Below, piece after piece: positions 1-10,560 of a stretch of 64,000 nucleotides of DNA. A program made the position numbers and the translations under genes. Within the stretch, counting starts at the first letter, position 1. Each line of letters opens with the position of its first letter. Below the pieces are notes generated by a model that worked only from the letters and a program-made list of their open reading frames with translations, searched no databases and was not told where the DNA came from. The DNA comes from Ailanthus altissimus (lineage: Eukaryota > Streptophyta > Magnoliopsida > Sapindales > Simaroubaceae): NCBI GenBank assembly GCA_946807835.1, contig OX327684.1:19926501-19990500 (forward strand), read 5' to 3'.

Positions 1-1059
1 TAAATGGGTTCAAGTAGTTATTATGTCAATCTTTATATTTATCTACAATAAATCATAACTCTTACTTTATAAGAAAGAGTATCTATGTCAAATCATGTAA
101 ATGGTTTAAAGCATTTATTATGCCAACTATAAAGGTTGTCTATAATAAATCAAGATACACCACTTTGCAAGAAAGGGTATCAATATTGAAAAATGAAATA
201 AATACATTATATATAAATTTACTTAACTTAAGAATAGAACATTAAATTCTAAAATAAAAGTTAAGTATATATTATTACCTTACCAAGAGTTTCACCATTT
301 CACCTTAGTAAAATAAAAATTACTTAAACATAATAAAATTAAAGGAAATAGATGGAAGAAGAGATAATAAGAACTTTAAAATAGTAAATAAAATAAATAA
401 TACTATCAAGAGATAATACAAAAGACAAGTGTTTTGAACTAAAATTTTGCTCTATAATTATATGCTTTGGGCATTAACAAGCCACCAATTTATAGAAAAA
501 TATGGATAATACAAAACAAATAAAGAAGGAACCACTTGGATGATAAAAGTTCAAAAATGATGTAACTAATTTACACTGATTATCATTAATGCACCAATTT
601 AATTGTCCGATTTTGAATTGATGTGGTCTGAATTAACTTCCACAAAAAAAAAAAAGATAATTCTCTTATATTTTCAAATTGAGTTGTATCATATATATTA
701 GATGCATATTTCTTTAGTTATGGGCAAAATACTGATGATTGTTCGGACTAAACCTATACTGCAAATTGTTATTTTTCTAGGCCATTTTTCAACCTTCAAA
801 TGCTCTAATTACAAATTACTTGTTAATCAAATATTTAATCTCATTAAGTCAACTATTTATAGGATCAAGAATCACTCCAATATGATTCTTAGATAGAAAG
901 TTATTCTCATTTTACTGAACCTACTACAAAATAGTTAAAAGTTAATTTGGTGCAATATTTTAAACATGCTTAAGTTAGAGAGGTTAATGACACTAATAAT
1001 GTAAAATAATGATGTAAAACTCTTATTAAATGTGTAATTTCAATTTTTTATCATTACCA
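1..1059. other. AT-rich sequence without a recognisable gene
   Basis: Nothing here resembles a known protein or RNA. The longest open frame (702-896, 64 codons) has low-complexity composition and no motif. If the transposase fragment that starts near 1060 was once complete, its N-terminal half should lie here or to the left, but I could not see it. Confidence 0.5.
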
Positions 1060-1517
1060 ACAAATAAGTTTAAAAAAGTGAAGACTTGCCTGCTTATTTT
1101 CTTTTACCCTGCCAAGGCATATTGTCTCTCTGATTTTAACACTAAACGAACAAGATGCGGGAAATGAGACCTGATGTAACTAAGTATTTGGTGGAGAATG
1201 TTGGTATAGGAAGATGGGCTCCATTAACTAATGCTTTCAAAATATATGATATCATGGCCACTAATATCATAGAAAGCATTAATGCGGTTGCAAAGAAGCA
1301 AGAAGGTTTCATGTGACCAATTTGGTAGAGCGGATACGAGAGCTAACTCAGGTGTGATTTTATCATAGACAAGAGACAACACAACGTATAACTACCATGT
1401 TGACAACTTGGGTAAATTGCAAGGTGATGAAACATAATGATTAAGTAAGTCAAATGACAGTTTATCTAATAGATGTTTCACGATTTTTAGTCAATGACGG
1501 TGGTAGAGACGAAATAA
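1060..1517 (+). pseudogene. MULE (MuDR-like) transposase, central fragment, broken
   Basis: This is a decayed piece of a Mutator-like transposase, the nuclear enzyme that moves MULE transposons. Reading across frames gives AKAYCLSDFN (about 1108-1140), then MREMRPDVTKYL and GRWAPLTNAFKIYDIMATNI with IIESINAV (1155-1310), then HVTNLVERIRELTQV, a TGA where the family has Trp, FYHRQETTQR (about 1308-1395), and VYLIDVSRFLVNDGGRDEI up to about 1515. This order (AKAYC, RW...NIMTTN.AES.N, ELLR..QRWFY) is typical of the second half of MULE transposases. There are at least two frameshifts and one nonsense codon. The fragment stops at 1517, where an inverted LTR-A begins. The reading resumes near 6771 with the SWIM zinc finger that should follow, so the two pieces are one gene cut by an insertion. 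The N-terminal part was not found. Confidence 0.82.
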
Positions 1518-2529
1518 TGTATTGAAAATGGTGCTTACATGTCATTCTGTTATTGTATGAATATTAATTATTTAATATTTATATAATAAATATTTTGAAT
1601 AAAATTGTTAATATTAAATATATATAGTAAGATGCTTGTAACATTTCAAATATTGTATGATCTGAATGGGTTCAGATCTGATCTAAGGCGTTTAGACCGA
1701 GGCTAAAAGTTAGCAAGATTGAAAGTTATAAATATTAAGAGTTAGAACTGTAAGAAGTTGGTAAGTTATAAGAGTCAATAAAATCTAAAGAGTTAGAATC
1801 TTGTCTGAAATTGGACAAAGACCTAGGATATATTAGTAATGACATAGTTGTAAGAAGTTACAAATATTGTTAGAAAATATCATTGTGCAAATATGTTCTC
1901 AAATTTTAATGTTTCTGATTTATCTTCACTGATGCGGGTCTATTGATGAAGACCTTATTATATATAGATTAATGTATGTCTATATCTGGATCGTCTAAAT
2001 AGTTAGACTTAATAGATCATGAGCTTAGTGAAAGCCTATAGAGGCATATGGGTATTCAATGAGGACTAGGCACTGAACAGACTCAATCAAGATTTCTAAT
2101 AGACATCCCATAAAACCGTCAATGGAGGGTCCTCTCAAGTTGAGTAGTATTTGTGGTCCTTTGACCTGAACACCATTGTGGCCTTGTGATTGATCCATCA
2201 AACTTAGGTTCCACACATATTAGAGACCTTTCATGATCTGACTACTGGGTGTCGTCAGGTATAATCTGATGCTCATAGAGTCCGATGTATGTATATATGG
2301 GATCTATCAGCTCATATGGGTGAGTTGTATATTTTAGCCATAAGTAATAAACCTGAGAAAGAGTTTTCTGTGAGATAAACAATATCGCAAAAATGTTTGT
2401 AGATATTGTTTATTGAAATACAAATCTAAAGATAAGTTTAGAGTTGAGCACATAAAGACTTGATGGAGATGATTTATGTCTCCGCGCTTTCAAGATATAT
2501 ATGATTGAGGTATTATATGAATATGTATT
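1518..2529 (-). mobile_element. LTR-A, inverted copy, 3' part (first segment)
   Basis: This segment is the reverse complement of the last ~1 kb of the LTR-A copy at 29603-31810. Matching landmarks include the terminal TGTATTGAAAATGGTGCTT at 1518, a block around 2160-2220 (GGTCCTTTGACCTGA) and the block around 2470-2525. The copy is interrupted at 2529 by a second, directly oriented LTR-A, and its remainder continues at 4686-4712 and from 5446. It is inserted in the MULE transposase gene. The open frame at 2025-2216 is the same repeat sequence read by chance, since the + strand copy gives a similar chance frame at 4013-4321. Confidence 0.8.
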
Positions 2530-4685
2530 TGTTGTGGGGGATCTAAGACACGTCGGTGTATGCATGTGCAATTGTATCTATTGCCTAAATATATATCAAA
2601 TATATATTGAAGTCTGACGGAAGCGTGAAATTTGTAATAAATAAAATATATTAATCGTATTAATATATTTATAGGATAGAAAACTCACCTCAACGTGTAA
2701 CGTTATACACGTATTTCCTCGGAGTTCGTATAGAGACCAACTCGCGGGCAGTTCTAGTCACCAATACGGTGGGCTTGGTGAGCTAGATTAGCAGCCCTAT
2801 ACACAGCACCGGGTTTAACTCTTAAACCCAAAAATAATCGATGTGTGTTTTTATCATTTTCTCCAAAAGAATAAGAAATTGAGGGGAATTTAAAGCAATT
2901 CACAATTGCTCCAATTAAAAGCATAGAAAAAATGAAATAATTTTATTTCTCCTTTTTTTTTTCTTCTTTCTTCTTCTTCTCTTCTTCTTTCTTTTCCTCC
3001 TTTCTCCATTTCTTTCTCTTCTCTCGGCCAAAACTAAAAAAACACTTCACAATACACACTTTCACATATATATCTCACCTTTATTAAAATAATAATATTA
3101 CATATTATAATATTAAAAAGTCACTTTTATGGAATAAATAATAATAATAAATTAAATAATGCTTGACAACTAATAAGCATTATTTAATATAATAATATTA
3201 TATAATAAAATAATATATAATATAATATTTTATTTGAGATATTTTGATTACTTAACAATTAAATAATCAATATGTAAAATGACTATATTACCTTTTATGA
3301 ATAGTTACCAAGTATACTCCTAGTAGGTCCCACCAAATTTCACACTCGGGTAAACTCAACCGAGGGTTCACAATACATTACGTATCATTATACAATTAAT
3401 AAACAACAATTATTGACTATTTGTTGTATTTAACACTTAAATACAGACATGTACGCATTCCCGTGGTAGTGCTGAATATTGTTAGATTAAACAATTTAAT
3501 CTGACACGCTGCCCTAGTGCACAATGAGTACACTCCATATCGCAGGATTCCCTAGGTCCTAACCTGATTTGTTAAATGGAACTATTCCATGAGTGCTTGA
3601 GCAATACCCCATGCAAACGTCACGGATATACAAATCAACACATTGAACCATACAAGCTGAGGTTACAACATATACGTATAGTCCTTCCGTTATGATATCC
3701 TAGATGTACGGGGATATAGATTATCACCGTCAAATCCCTTAGTGCTCGTCCATGTCTTATCTCTAAACTCGTATCTCACTGAACAATATGTCCAAACTCT
3801 TTTGCCATATTTTTCCACCCTAGCGGAACTCTTTTTCGGGATTAGTGCTTGTGGCCACAAGACTTTCTGAGATACAATCTTAAAGCATCTGGATATCTAA
3901 CTCCTTATGCGAGCTGATAGATCCCATATCTATACACACTGAACTCCATAAGCATTGGACCATATTCAGCAGTCACACCATGAAAGGTCTGTGACATGCG
4001 TGGAACCAAAGTATGGTGGATCACTTACTAGCCCACAGTGGCACTCAGGTCAAAGGACCACGTATACTACTCAACTCGAGAGAACCCTCTGTTGATGACT
4101 TACATAAGTGTCTATCAGAGGCCCTCGTGCGTCTGTCCCATATCCAGTCCTTACTGGATACCTATATGTCAATACGTGCTCCAAGCTCACAGTTGACTAG
4201 GAACGACCATCTATACCATATATGTATGACATATGCTGATCTATATATAAAGGTATCCACCGACAGACCTGCATTGGTAAAAATTGATCATGGACAATTA
4301 TTCGAGAACATATTTGCGTAACTGGTATTTTTTGGCACCTGATTGCAACTCTTGTAACTATGCAGTTATTGGTATATTCATAGGTCTATGTCCCATTATA
4401 GACAAGGCTCTAACTCTTGGATCTACTGAGTATTATAACCAGCTAACATATAGTTGTGCTAACATTTAGCATTTATATTTCTCAGCATGGTTAATTATAA
4501 GCCCTTAGCTAAAATCCTTTAGATATGATCTGAACTTCTTCAGATTTTCAGATCATACAATGTCTGTAACGTTATATGTATAGTACCATATTAATGGGTA
4601 TTAGTGATTTAATGGGAATGTACACTTTTATAAATATACAATTATATGTATATTCAGGGATAGCACGTAAGCACCGACCCTAACA
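2530..4685 (+). mobile_element. LTR-A, direct copy (solo LTR-like)
   Basis: A long LTR-like unit of about 2.16 kb that begins TGTTGTGGGGG and ends CACCGACCCTAACA. It is homologous to the units at 8251-9650 and 29603-31810. The 3' ~1.4 kb (from about 3240) is well conserved between copies, while the 5' part is variable and contains a C/T-rich tract (about 2945-3010). No coding domains are present, and no primer-binding site adjoins it, so it looks like a solo LTR or a non-autonomous element. It lies inside the inverted LTR-A copy. The flanks (GTATT on the left, ATGGC on the right) do not give a clean target duplication. Confidence 0.78.
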
Positions 4686-4712
4686 ATGGCCAACCCTATA
4701 GGTACCAACTTC
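4686..4712 (-). repeat. short remnant of the inverted LTR-A between two insertions
   Basis: The 27 bases between the end of the direct LTR-A and the next insertion end in GGTACCAACTT. The inverted LTR-A resumes at 5446 with GGTATCAACTTGTATAGTTC, which fits the reverse complement of the 29603-31810 copy (AACTTGTATGGTC). The 11-base near-duplicate is the apparent target-site duplication of the 4713-5445 insertion. Confidence 0.55.
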
Positions 4713-5445
4713 AAACTCGTTAGGCATATATAGATGAGATCCCGGGTTCAAGGGAGGGGAGGTACGTCCTGCACCTGAGTGTGTTGGGGCACCAGCGCCT
4801 TGGCATACCCTGGTGAACCCTAGGTGACAGCTGGGGTAGGCTCACACACACTCTAACAAAGAGGTTGGCCTTTTTGTTAGAGTGTATGAGACTTACTAAC
4901 TCTTTGGTTCACTAGCTGGATGACACCTCAGAGCCACCGGTGTCCAGCATATAATTTCTCAGGTTACCTACGCAGTCTTTTTTTTAAAGTGTATGGGACC
5001 TACTAACTCTTTGGTTCACCGGCTGGATGACACCTCAGAGCCATCGGCGTCCCAGCACACAATTTTTTAGGTTACTTGCGTTGGCCTTTTTGTTAAAGTG
5101 TATGGGACCTACTAACTCTTTAGTCCACCAGCTGGATGACACCTCAGAGCCATTGGCGTCCCAGCACACAATTCCTTAGGTTACTTGCGCCCCCAAGGAT
5201 TCGAACCCCTGCCCCCATCTCCTTGGAGGCCTTATAGATCTTTAAAGGTTCGTCCTTGTACCCATCAGACATTGTACAATCTGAAGAACCTCTAAAGGCC
5301 TATAAGGCCTCCAAGGAGATGAGGGCAGGGATTCGAATCCTTGGGGGCACAGGTAACCTGAGGAATTGTGTGCTAGGACGCCGGTGGCTCTGAGGTGTCA
5401 TTCAGCCGGTTGACCAAAGAGTTAGTAGGTCCCATACACTTTAAC
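4713..5445. mobile_element. composite SINE-like or foldback repeat with tandem units and a hairpin
   Basis: A relatively GC-rich insert flanked by GGTACCAACTT/GGTATCAACTT. It contains three direct units of about 105-120 bp (roughly 4865-4980, 4981-5085, 5086-5190), each with the order (T)AAAGTGTATGGGACCTAC, GGTTCACCGGCTGGATGACA, CAGCACACAATT, AGGTTACTTGCG. An inverted copy follows at about 5290-5445, so 5150-5245 and 5283-5440 can pair. GGATTCGAACCCCTGC (about 5207) and its partner GGGATTCGAATCC (about 5329) resemble a tRNA-type pol III B box, and CCCGGGTTCAAG occurs near 4741. A tRNA-derived SINE dimerised head to head is the best guess; a non-autonomous MULE (whose target duplications are 9-11 bp) is the alternative. 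Confidence 0.5.
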
Positions 5446-6770
5446 GGTATCAACTTGTATAGTTCAGTGCATCATTTTATAATTTACATAACGTGTATGT
5501 AGAGCACCATTTATGAATTTATGAAGTTCCCTAAGACAAACGGGTGTGAACCTAATGAGTCTCACAATATAAAGTGTACTCATTAAGCACTTGGTCGAAT
5601 AGTTGAATCTAGGAAGATCTTGAATGGTAAAAAATATTTAAAGTCTCTCGAAAAGTTGCAAAATTTAAGTGTTAAGCCTATGATACAAGTGGCAAGTCCC
5701 ACTTGCCACTTTATCCCTTAATTAGTTGCCACATGTCATGCCAATACCTTGTAATAGCATGACACATGGCAAGGTTTTAGCTAGCAAAAATGGCTAATTA
5801 TCATTTGGCCACTTACTTCAACAATGTAAAGCATTGTCATGTTTAATATTAAAGCATGTGTTGGTCATTATTTAAAGACACTAAGAAAATTGAAGGGATT
5901 CTATTAGGCTAAGTCTTTAATAATAAGATTTCTCACGCTTATACTTATAGCATGAGGTGGCAATCATCATAATTATTACACAAGCTTTTTGGCTACTCAT
6001 TTTTCCACAATTCAGCCACTCTATTAGCCATGCCACAAAGCTTTATCTTAAAATAAAGTGCAAGAATTGTTGCCTTGTCATGCTTAATTTGTAATAGCCA
6101 TTAATTGAAAATTGGTTGGCCAAATTGGCGACAAAAATAGATATATAGGGGTCTTTAGGCAATTGCATAATGCAAGTTAATTAGTATAAAAATTAAAGCA
6201 AGAGTTGTTGATACTTAGCTGAAGTTTAAGAGAATAACAAGAAGCAAAAGTTGCTTCAAGTAATAAGTTCCCACTGAGAAAAAAAGCTACCATTTAGCTC
6301 AATGAATCACACCATGTCTTCAACTTGAATTGTTTAAAGCATATTTTTTGGGTGAGCTCCATTTATCTTATTAATATAATGAGATATGTATTTTATATTC
6401 TATTGCGTAAATTTTGCATGTGAGACGTGTAAAATTAAAATTAAAATGTACACACTTACCTTACATATAGCACACTTACATAGTAGATTTGTTATATGTA
6501 CACACTTACTTTACATATAGCAAAAGTTGCTTCAAGTAATAAGTTCCCACTGAGAAACAAAGCTACCATTTAGCTCAATAAATCCCATCATGTCTTCAAC
6601 TTGAATTGTTTAAAGTATGTTTTTTGGGTGAGCTCCATTTATCTTATTAATATAATGAAATATGTATTTTATATTCTGTTGCGAAAATTTTGCATGTGAG
6701 ACGTGTAAAATTAAAATTAAAAGTACACACTTACCCTACATATAGCACACTTATATAGTGGATTTCCTAC
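5446..6770 (-). mobile_element. LTR-A, inverted copy, remaining 5' part
   Basis: This continues the inverted LTR-A of 1518-2529. The stretch 5446-5620 matches the reverse complement of about 30640-30790 (for example AACGTGTATGTAGAGCACC against AACGTGTGCGTGGGGCATC, and ACGGGTGTGAACCTA against TCGGGTGTAGACCTA). Beyond about 5630 the sequence is the variable LTR-A part. It ends in a local duplication, after which the MULE transposase reading frame resumes near 6771. There is no gene in this stretch. Confidence 0.65.
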
Positions 6771-6772
6771 GA
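6243..6772. repeat. tandem duplication, unit 277 bp
   Basis: The sequence starting GCAAAAGTTGCTTCAAGTAA at 6243 is repeated from 6520. The copies differ at a few percent of sites and by a short internal deletion (277 against about 253 bp). Each ends with TACATATAGCACACTTA-type AT-rich sequence. Confidence 0.85.
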
Positions 6773-7130
6773 AGACATGCAGCTGTCAAAAGTTTAACTT
6801 TCAACTACTAGCTTGTTTCCATGTACTTGCCATATGCAGACATATAAGATTATCGTACGCGAGTTAGTATTTCCAGTTAGCCATCCGCTAGATTGGATAG
6901 TTCTAAAGAATTCGAGAAATATTGATATCCAACCTTTGATAATACATTATCAAACAGACAAACATATGATGAATCAGATTTCATCTCAAATGGAGGAACC
7001 ATCGAAGAACATTTGTAGTCGTTGTAGACAACATAAACTAATCGACAAACGTGTTGAAACCTTATTGCTTTACATAGCAGGTGATGTATGTTTGTTTATA
7101 AAACTAAAATTTATATTTAACTTTTAATCT
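6771..7130 (+). pseudogene. MULE transposase 3' fragment (SWIM finger and C-terminal tail), broken
   Basis: The frame near 6775-6850 reads TCSCQKFNFQLLACFHVLAI, a complete SWIM zinc finger pattern (CxC...CxH) as found near the C-terminus of MULE transposases. A frameshift follows, and the next frame reads TYKIIVRELVFPVSHPLDWI, then NIDIQPLIIHYQTD and ICSRCRQHK (6840-7070). This is the usual tail of the family: P-x-x-x-P-S-D-W, a conserved I-x-P-P segment and the start of a C-x-x-C zinc knuckle, whose remaining Cys and His are lost. It is the continuation of the fragment ending at 1517. The LTR-A nest accounts for the gap. Confidence 0.8.
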
Positions 7131-7639
7131 CACTATAGTATAAGCCTAATAATTTTTTTTTCAGCTGAGTCTGAGATGGAAGAAACGACTTGATCCCGAT
7201 GTGCAATTTTGTAGAAGGATTTCACAAGATGAAGGATTATTACAAACCATTTTTATTATGTTATTTTGTATATTTGATGCCATAATATTTTATTAACATT
7301 TGCAATGCATTTAAATAATTATTGATTATATATATATATATTTTTCATTTAATGTTGATAGTTTTTAGTGGTGGATATATTATGAAAATTTATGTCGAGG
7401 TGTTAAATTTGTAAGTTACAAATTTGTGATGTTTGAAAAATAATGGAGACTCTGTCAAAATTTATGTACAATTTTATACATGTTCTTGTGTGTTTTTACG
7501 AAATTTTGACAAAATTTTTCCTATTTTATGAAGGTTCCCAAAACTTATATCTTAATAAAAATCACTTCTATACAATTATATATATCATCTCTTCACACAT
7601 CCACTAAACACAGCGATGTCCAAATAACTATATAACACA
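7131..7639. other. AT-rich spacer between the convergent MULE genes
   Basis: No gene is visible. Short coding-like phrases downstream of the transposase (about 7165-7245) may be its last decayed codons. There is a short AT run near 7328. Confidence 0.4.
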
Positions 7640-7643
7640 AATG

Positions 7644-7671
<28 letters not shown>
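7639..7671. repeat. (AT)n microsatellite
   Basis: About 16 uninterrupted AT dinucleotides, lying at the 3' edge of the Ulp1 pseudogene. Confidence 0.95.
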
Positions 7672-7674
<3 letters not shown>

Positions 7675-8240
7675 CATCTGTACATTGTTGTTTGCAATAG
7701 TCCATAAATATACAGTCAATTTATGTTTATAAAGGGCACCAATTTCAGAGAAGAAATCAAATGTTCGACCTAACATAAGGTACTCAAACATACAAGTAAA
7801 TATGCCGTAATCTCTATTCTCGATCGTCTGTTAGGGTATTTTATCATTCAAATAAATAATTCAAAAATGCAACGTATCTGTATTAACTTCTTCCCTTAAT
7901 TGATAAATTCTACACTTCAAAGATAATATCGCATGTACATACTCAGAGGTTCCATAAATTTTTCAATGGCTTCATCAGAGTTTCCATTCATATTAGAATC
8001 ATACGACATAATCCCCATTTTAATAAGGTTGACCTATGCTGCAAACCAATGTTCTTGATTGAAATTCAATAGAATATATACCTTCAAAAGCCATTTATGT
8101 ATTATTTAAAACTTATTGTATTAATAATAAAAAAAATTATTATTGTACTTTCATTAGCTTATTGATCGAAGCCTACATTTTAGCACTAACTAAATCCTCA
8201 TTTGTTTCTTATGTAGCCAAAAATGCTGCAATCCATTGAA
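7672..8240 (-). pseudogene. Kaonashi-type Ulp1 (C48) cysteine protease domain, broken
   Basis: On the - strand, about 8090-7935 reads VYILLNFNQEHWFAA, a stop, VNLIKMGIMSYDSNMNG and EAIEKFMEPLSMY. About 7835-7680 reads RDYGIFTCMFEYLMLGRTFD and then KHKLTVYLW. This is the catalytic region of Ulp1/SENP-like C48 peptidases: the E-H-W (His), the Y-D-S (Asp) and the D-C-G (Cys) blocks occur in order and at normal spacing. The catalytic Cys is Tyr here (DYG), and there are stops and frameshifts. Such domains ride in Kaonashi (KI-) MULEs, usually behind a DUF1985 domain, and DUF1985-like sequence lies upstream on the same strand (9768-10560). LTR-A at 8251-9650 separates the two. Confidence 0.75.
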
Positions 8241-8250
8241 CCTTAAATCT

Positions 8251-9650
8251 TGATTATTTAACAATTAAATAATTAAAATAAAAAATGACCATTTTGCCTT
8301 TCATAAATAGTTACCAAGTTTATCCCCTATGGGGTCCCACCAAATCCCATACTTGGGTAAACTCAACCGAGGATTCACAATACGCAACGTATCATAATAC
8401 AATTAGTAAATAATAATTATTAACTAATTGTTATATTTAACACTCAAACACAGACGAGCACGAATTCCTGTGGTAGTGCTGAATATTACTGGATTAAACA
8501 ATTTAATCCGGCAATGAATACACTCCATATCGCGGGACTCTTTAGGTCTTACGCTCGATTTATCAAATGAAACTATTCCATAAGTCCATGATCAATGCCC
8601 CACGTACACGTCACGGATATACAAATCAGAGCATTAACCCATACAAGTTAAGGTTACAATGCATACGTATAGTCCTTCCGTCATGATATCCTAGATGTGC
8701 GGGGATATAGATTATTACCGTCAAATCCCCTAGTGCTCGTCCATGTCTTATCTCTAGACTCGTATCTCACTGAACAATATGTGCAAACTCTTTTGCCATA
8801 TTGTTCTACCCTAGCGGAACTCATTCTCGGGATGATTGCTTGTGGCCACAAGACTTTCTGAGATATAGTCTTGAAGCATTTGGATATCTAACTCCTTATA
8901 CGAGCTGACGGATCCCATATCTATACACACCGGACTCCATAAGCATTGGACCATATCCAGCGGTCACACTATGAAAGGTCTATGACATGCGTGAAACCAA
9001 AGTATGGTGGATCACTTACAAGCCCACCGTGGCACTTAGGTTAAAAGACCACGTATACTACTCAACTCAAGAGAACCATCCATTGACGGCTTACATAAGT
9101 GTTTAACGGAGGCCCTCGTGAGTCTGTCCCATATCTAGTCCTAACTAGATACCCATATGTCAATACGAGCTCCAAGCTCACAGTCGGCTAAGAACGACCA
9201 TCTATACCATATAAGTACGACATATGCTGATCTATATATAAAGGTATCCACTAACAGACCTGCATTAGTAGAAATAGATCATGGACAATTATTCGAGAAC
9301 ATACTTGCGTAACTAGCATTTTCTGGCACTCAATTGTAACTCTTGCAACTATACAGTTACTGGTATATTCCCAGGTCTATGTCCCATTACAGATAAGGCT
9401 CAAACTCTTGAATCTACTGAGTATTATAACTAGCTAACATTTAGCATTTATATTTCTCAACGTGGTTAACTATGAGCCCTTATCTATACTCTTTAGATCT
9501 AATCTGAGCTCTTTCAGATCTACAATGTCTAAAACGTTACATGCATAATACCATATATATGGGTATTAGCAATTTAATGAGAATGTACACTTGTATAAAT
9601 ACAAAAGTATATGTACATTCAGGGATGACACGTAAACATCGACCATAACA
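8251..9650 (+). mobile_element. LTR-A, 5'-truncated copy
   Basis: About 1.4 kb homologous to 3240-4685 and to the 3' part of 29603-31810. It begins abruptly near TTGATTATTTAACAATTAAA and ends GACCATAACA. The variable 5' half of the family is missing. It separates the Ulp1 and DUF1985 parts of the - strand pseudogene. Confidence 0.8.
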
Positions 9651-9767
9651 GCAACAGCCCACATGCTTCTCATATTTGTATGACACCAACTTTCTATGTA
9701 CTTTTAAAACTTACACAAAATTTCAAATTTATTAACCATTAATAGAAAAGAGAATTTTCAACAAAAT

Positions 9768-10560
9768 TTATATATATATTTTTCGTTCTATGTAAAAATA
9801 TACAAAATTTTCATTTCTATTAAAGACAATATTTTTGACATCTTCATACAATAAAAGGCCCCTACTAGACCAATTTAAAAGGTGAGAAAAATGGTTACCC
9901 TCATTGTGCACAATCACCGAGCCACATCTCGGGATTACGTCGAAGATCCAAACCTGAGATAATAAAAAAATAAAAAGCTCAAATAATAACACTATTTTCT
10001 TATCTTCTCTAATGCAATATGAAAATAACAATGTTTTCTACATTTTAATAAAATAATGAATCGAAAAAAATTACTCACTAGGAATGCCTTGTAAAATGTG
10101 TGGAGATTATATCTTGAGGTACCTAACTACACGCATCCATCTACCAGTAAAGACAAGGTCCGAGCTTCCTTCTTCTGACCATTCTCTTTTCTGGCCTTTA
10201 CTAATTTTTTCAATTGGCTCTGTGCTGAAGCTATTGTAGAGCACACTTTACGCAATCGTGCCCTACGGGTAGGCATTAAACTCATCTAAATCATCCACAA
10301 GGAGAAGCACAAAATATTGAACCGCTCTGCATCGATCATATGGCATCAACAATTTATAAAATACATAAAATAGACATATTTTTCATAGCATCTGTTCATC
10401 TTCAAACTTAATTATTTTGAACCACGGATTTAAATCCTTGTTGGTAAACTTATTTCTACCTTTAAAATATTTATCCTGCAGTCTATTATTCAATTTTGAT
10501 TTCAACTCGTTTACCGAGGGATAATCTCTCATTCTCAAATCAATAATCATATAAAAATTT
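9768..10560 (-). pseudogene. Kaonashi-type DUF1985 domain gene fragment, broken
   Basis: On the - strand, about 10555-10420 reads YPSVNELKSKL and FTNKDLNPWFKIIKF. About 10330-10260 reads QYFVLLLVDDLDEFNAYP, then a stop where the family has Trp. The stretch 10250-10130 reads SAQSQLKKLVKARKENG. After a probable intron, about 9965-9785 reads SQVWIFDVIPRCGS and then LLNWSSRG. VDDL-x-x-F-x-x-YPWG and a later Q-x-W-x-x-x-x-IP plus ILNW are features I associate with DUF1985 proteins of KI-MULEs. I infer that this and the Ulp1 domain were one gene, convergent with the transposase. Frameshifts and stops show it is dead. Confidence 0.6.

Noticed and set aside
4013..4469. Open frames in LTR-A (also 2025-2216)
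   Set aside because: They correspond to the same LTR sequence in each copy, are not kept open in all copies and match no protein family.
5200..5340. tRNA gene suggested by GGTTCGAATCC
   Set aside because: Only a B-box-like arm is present. No acceptor stem, D arm or anticodon arm can be folded around it.
7585..7791. Separate small gene ending in YIYIYIYI
   Set aside because: It is the tail of the Ulp1 domain running into the (AT)n microsatellite.
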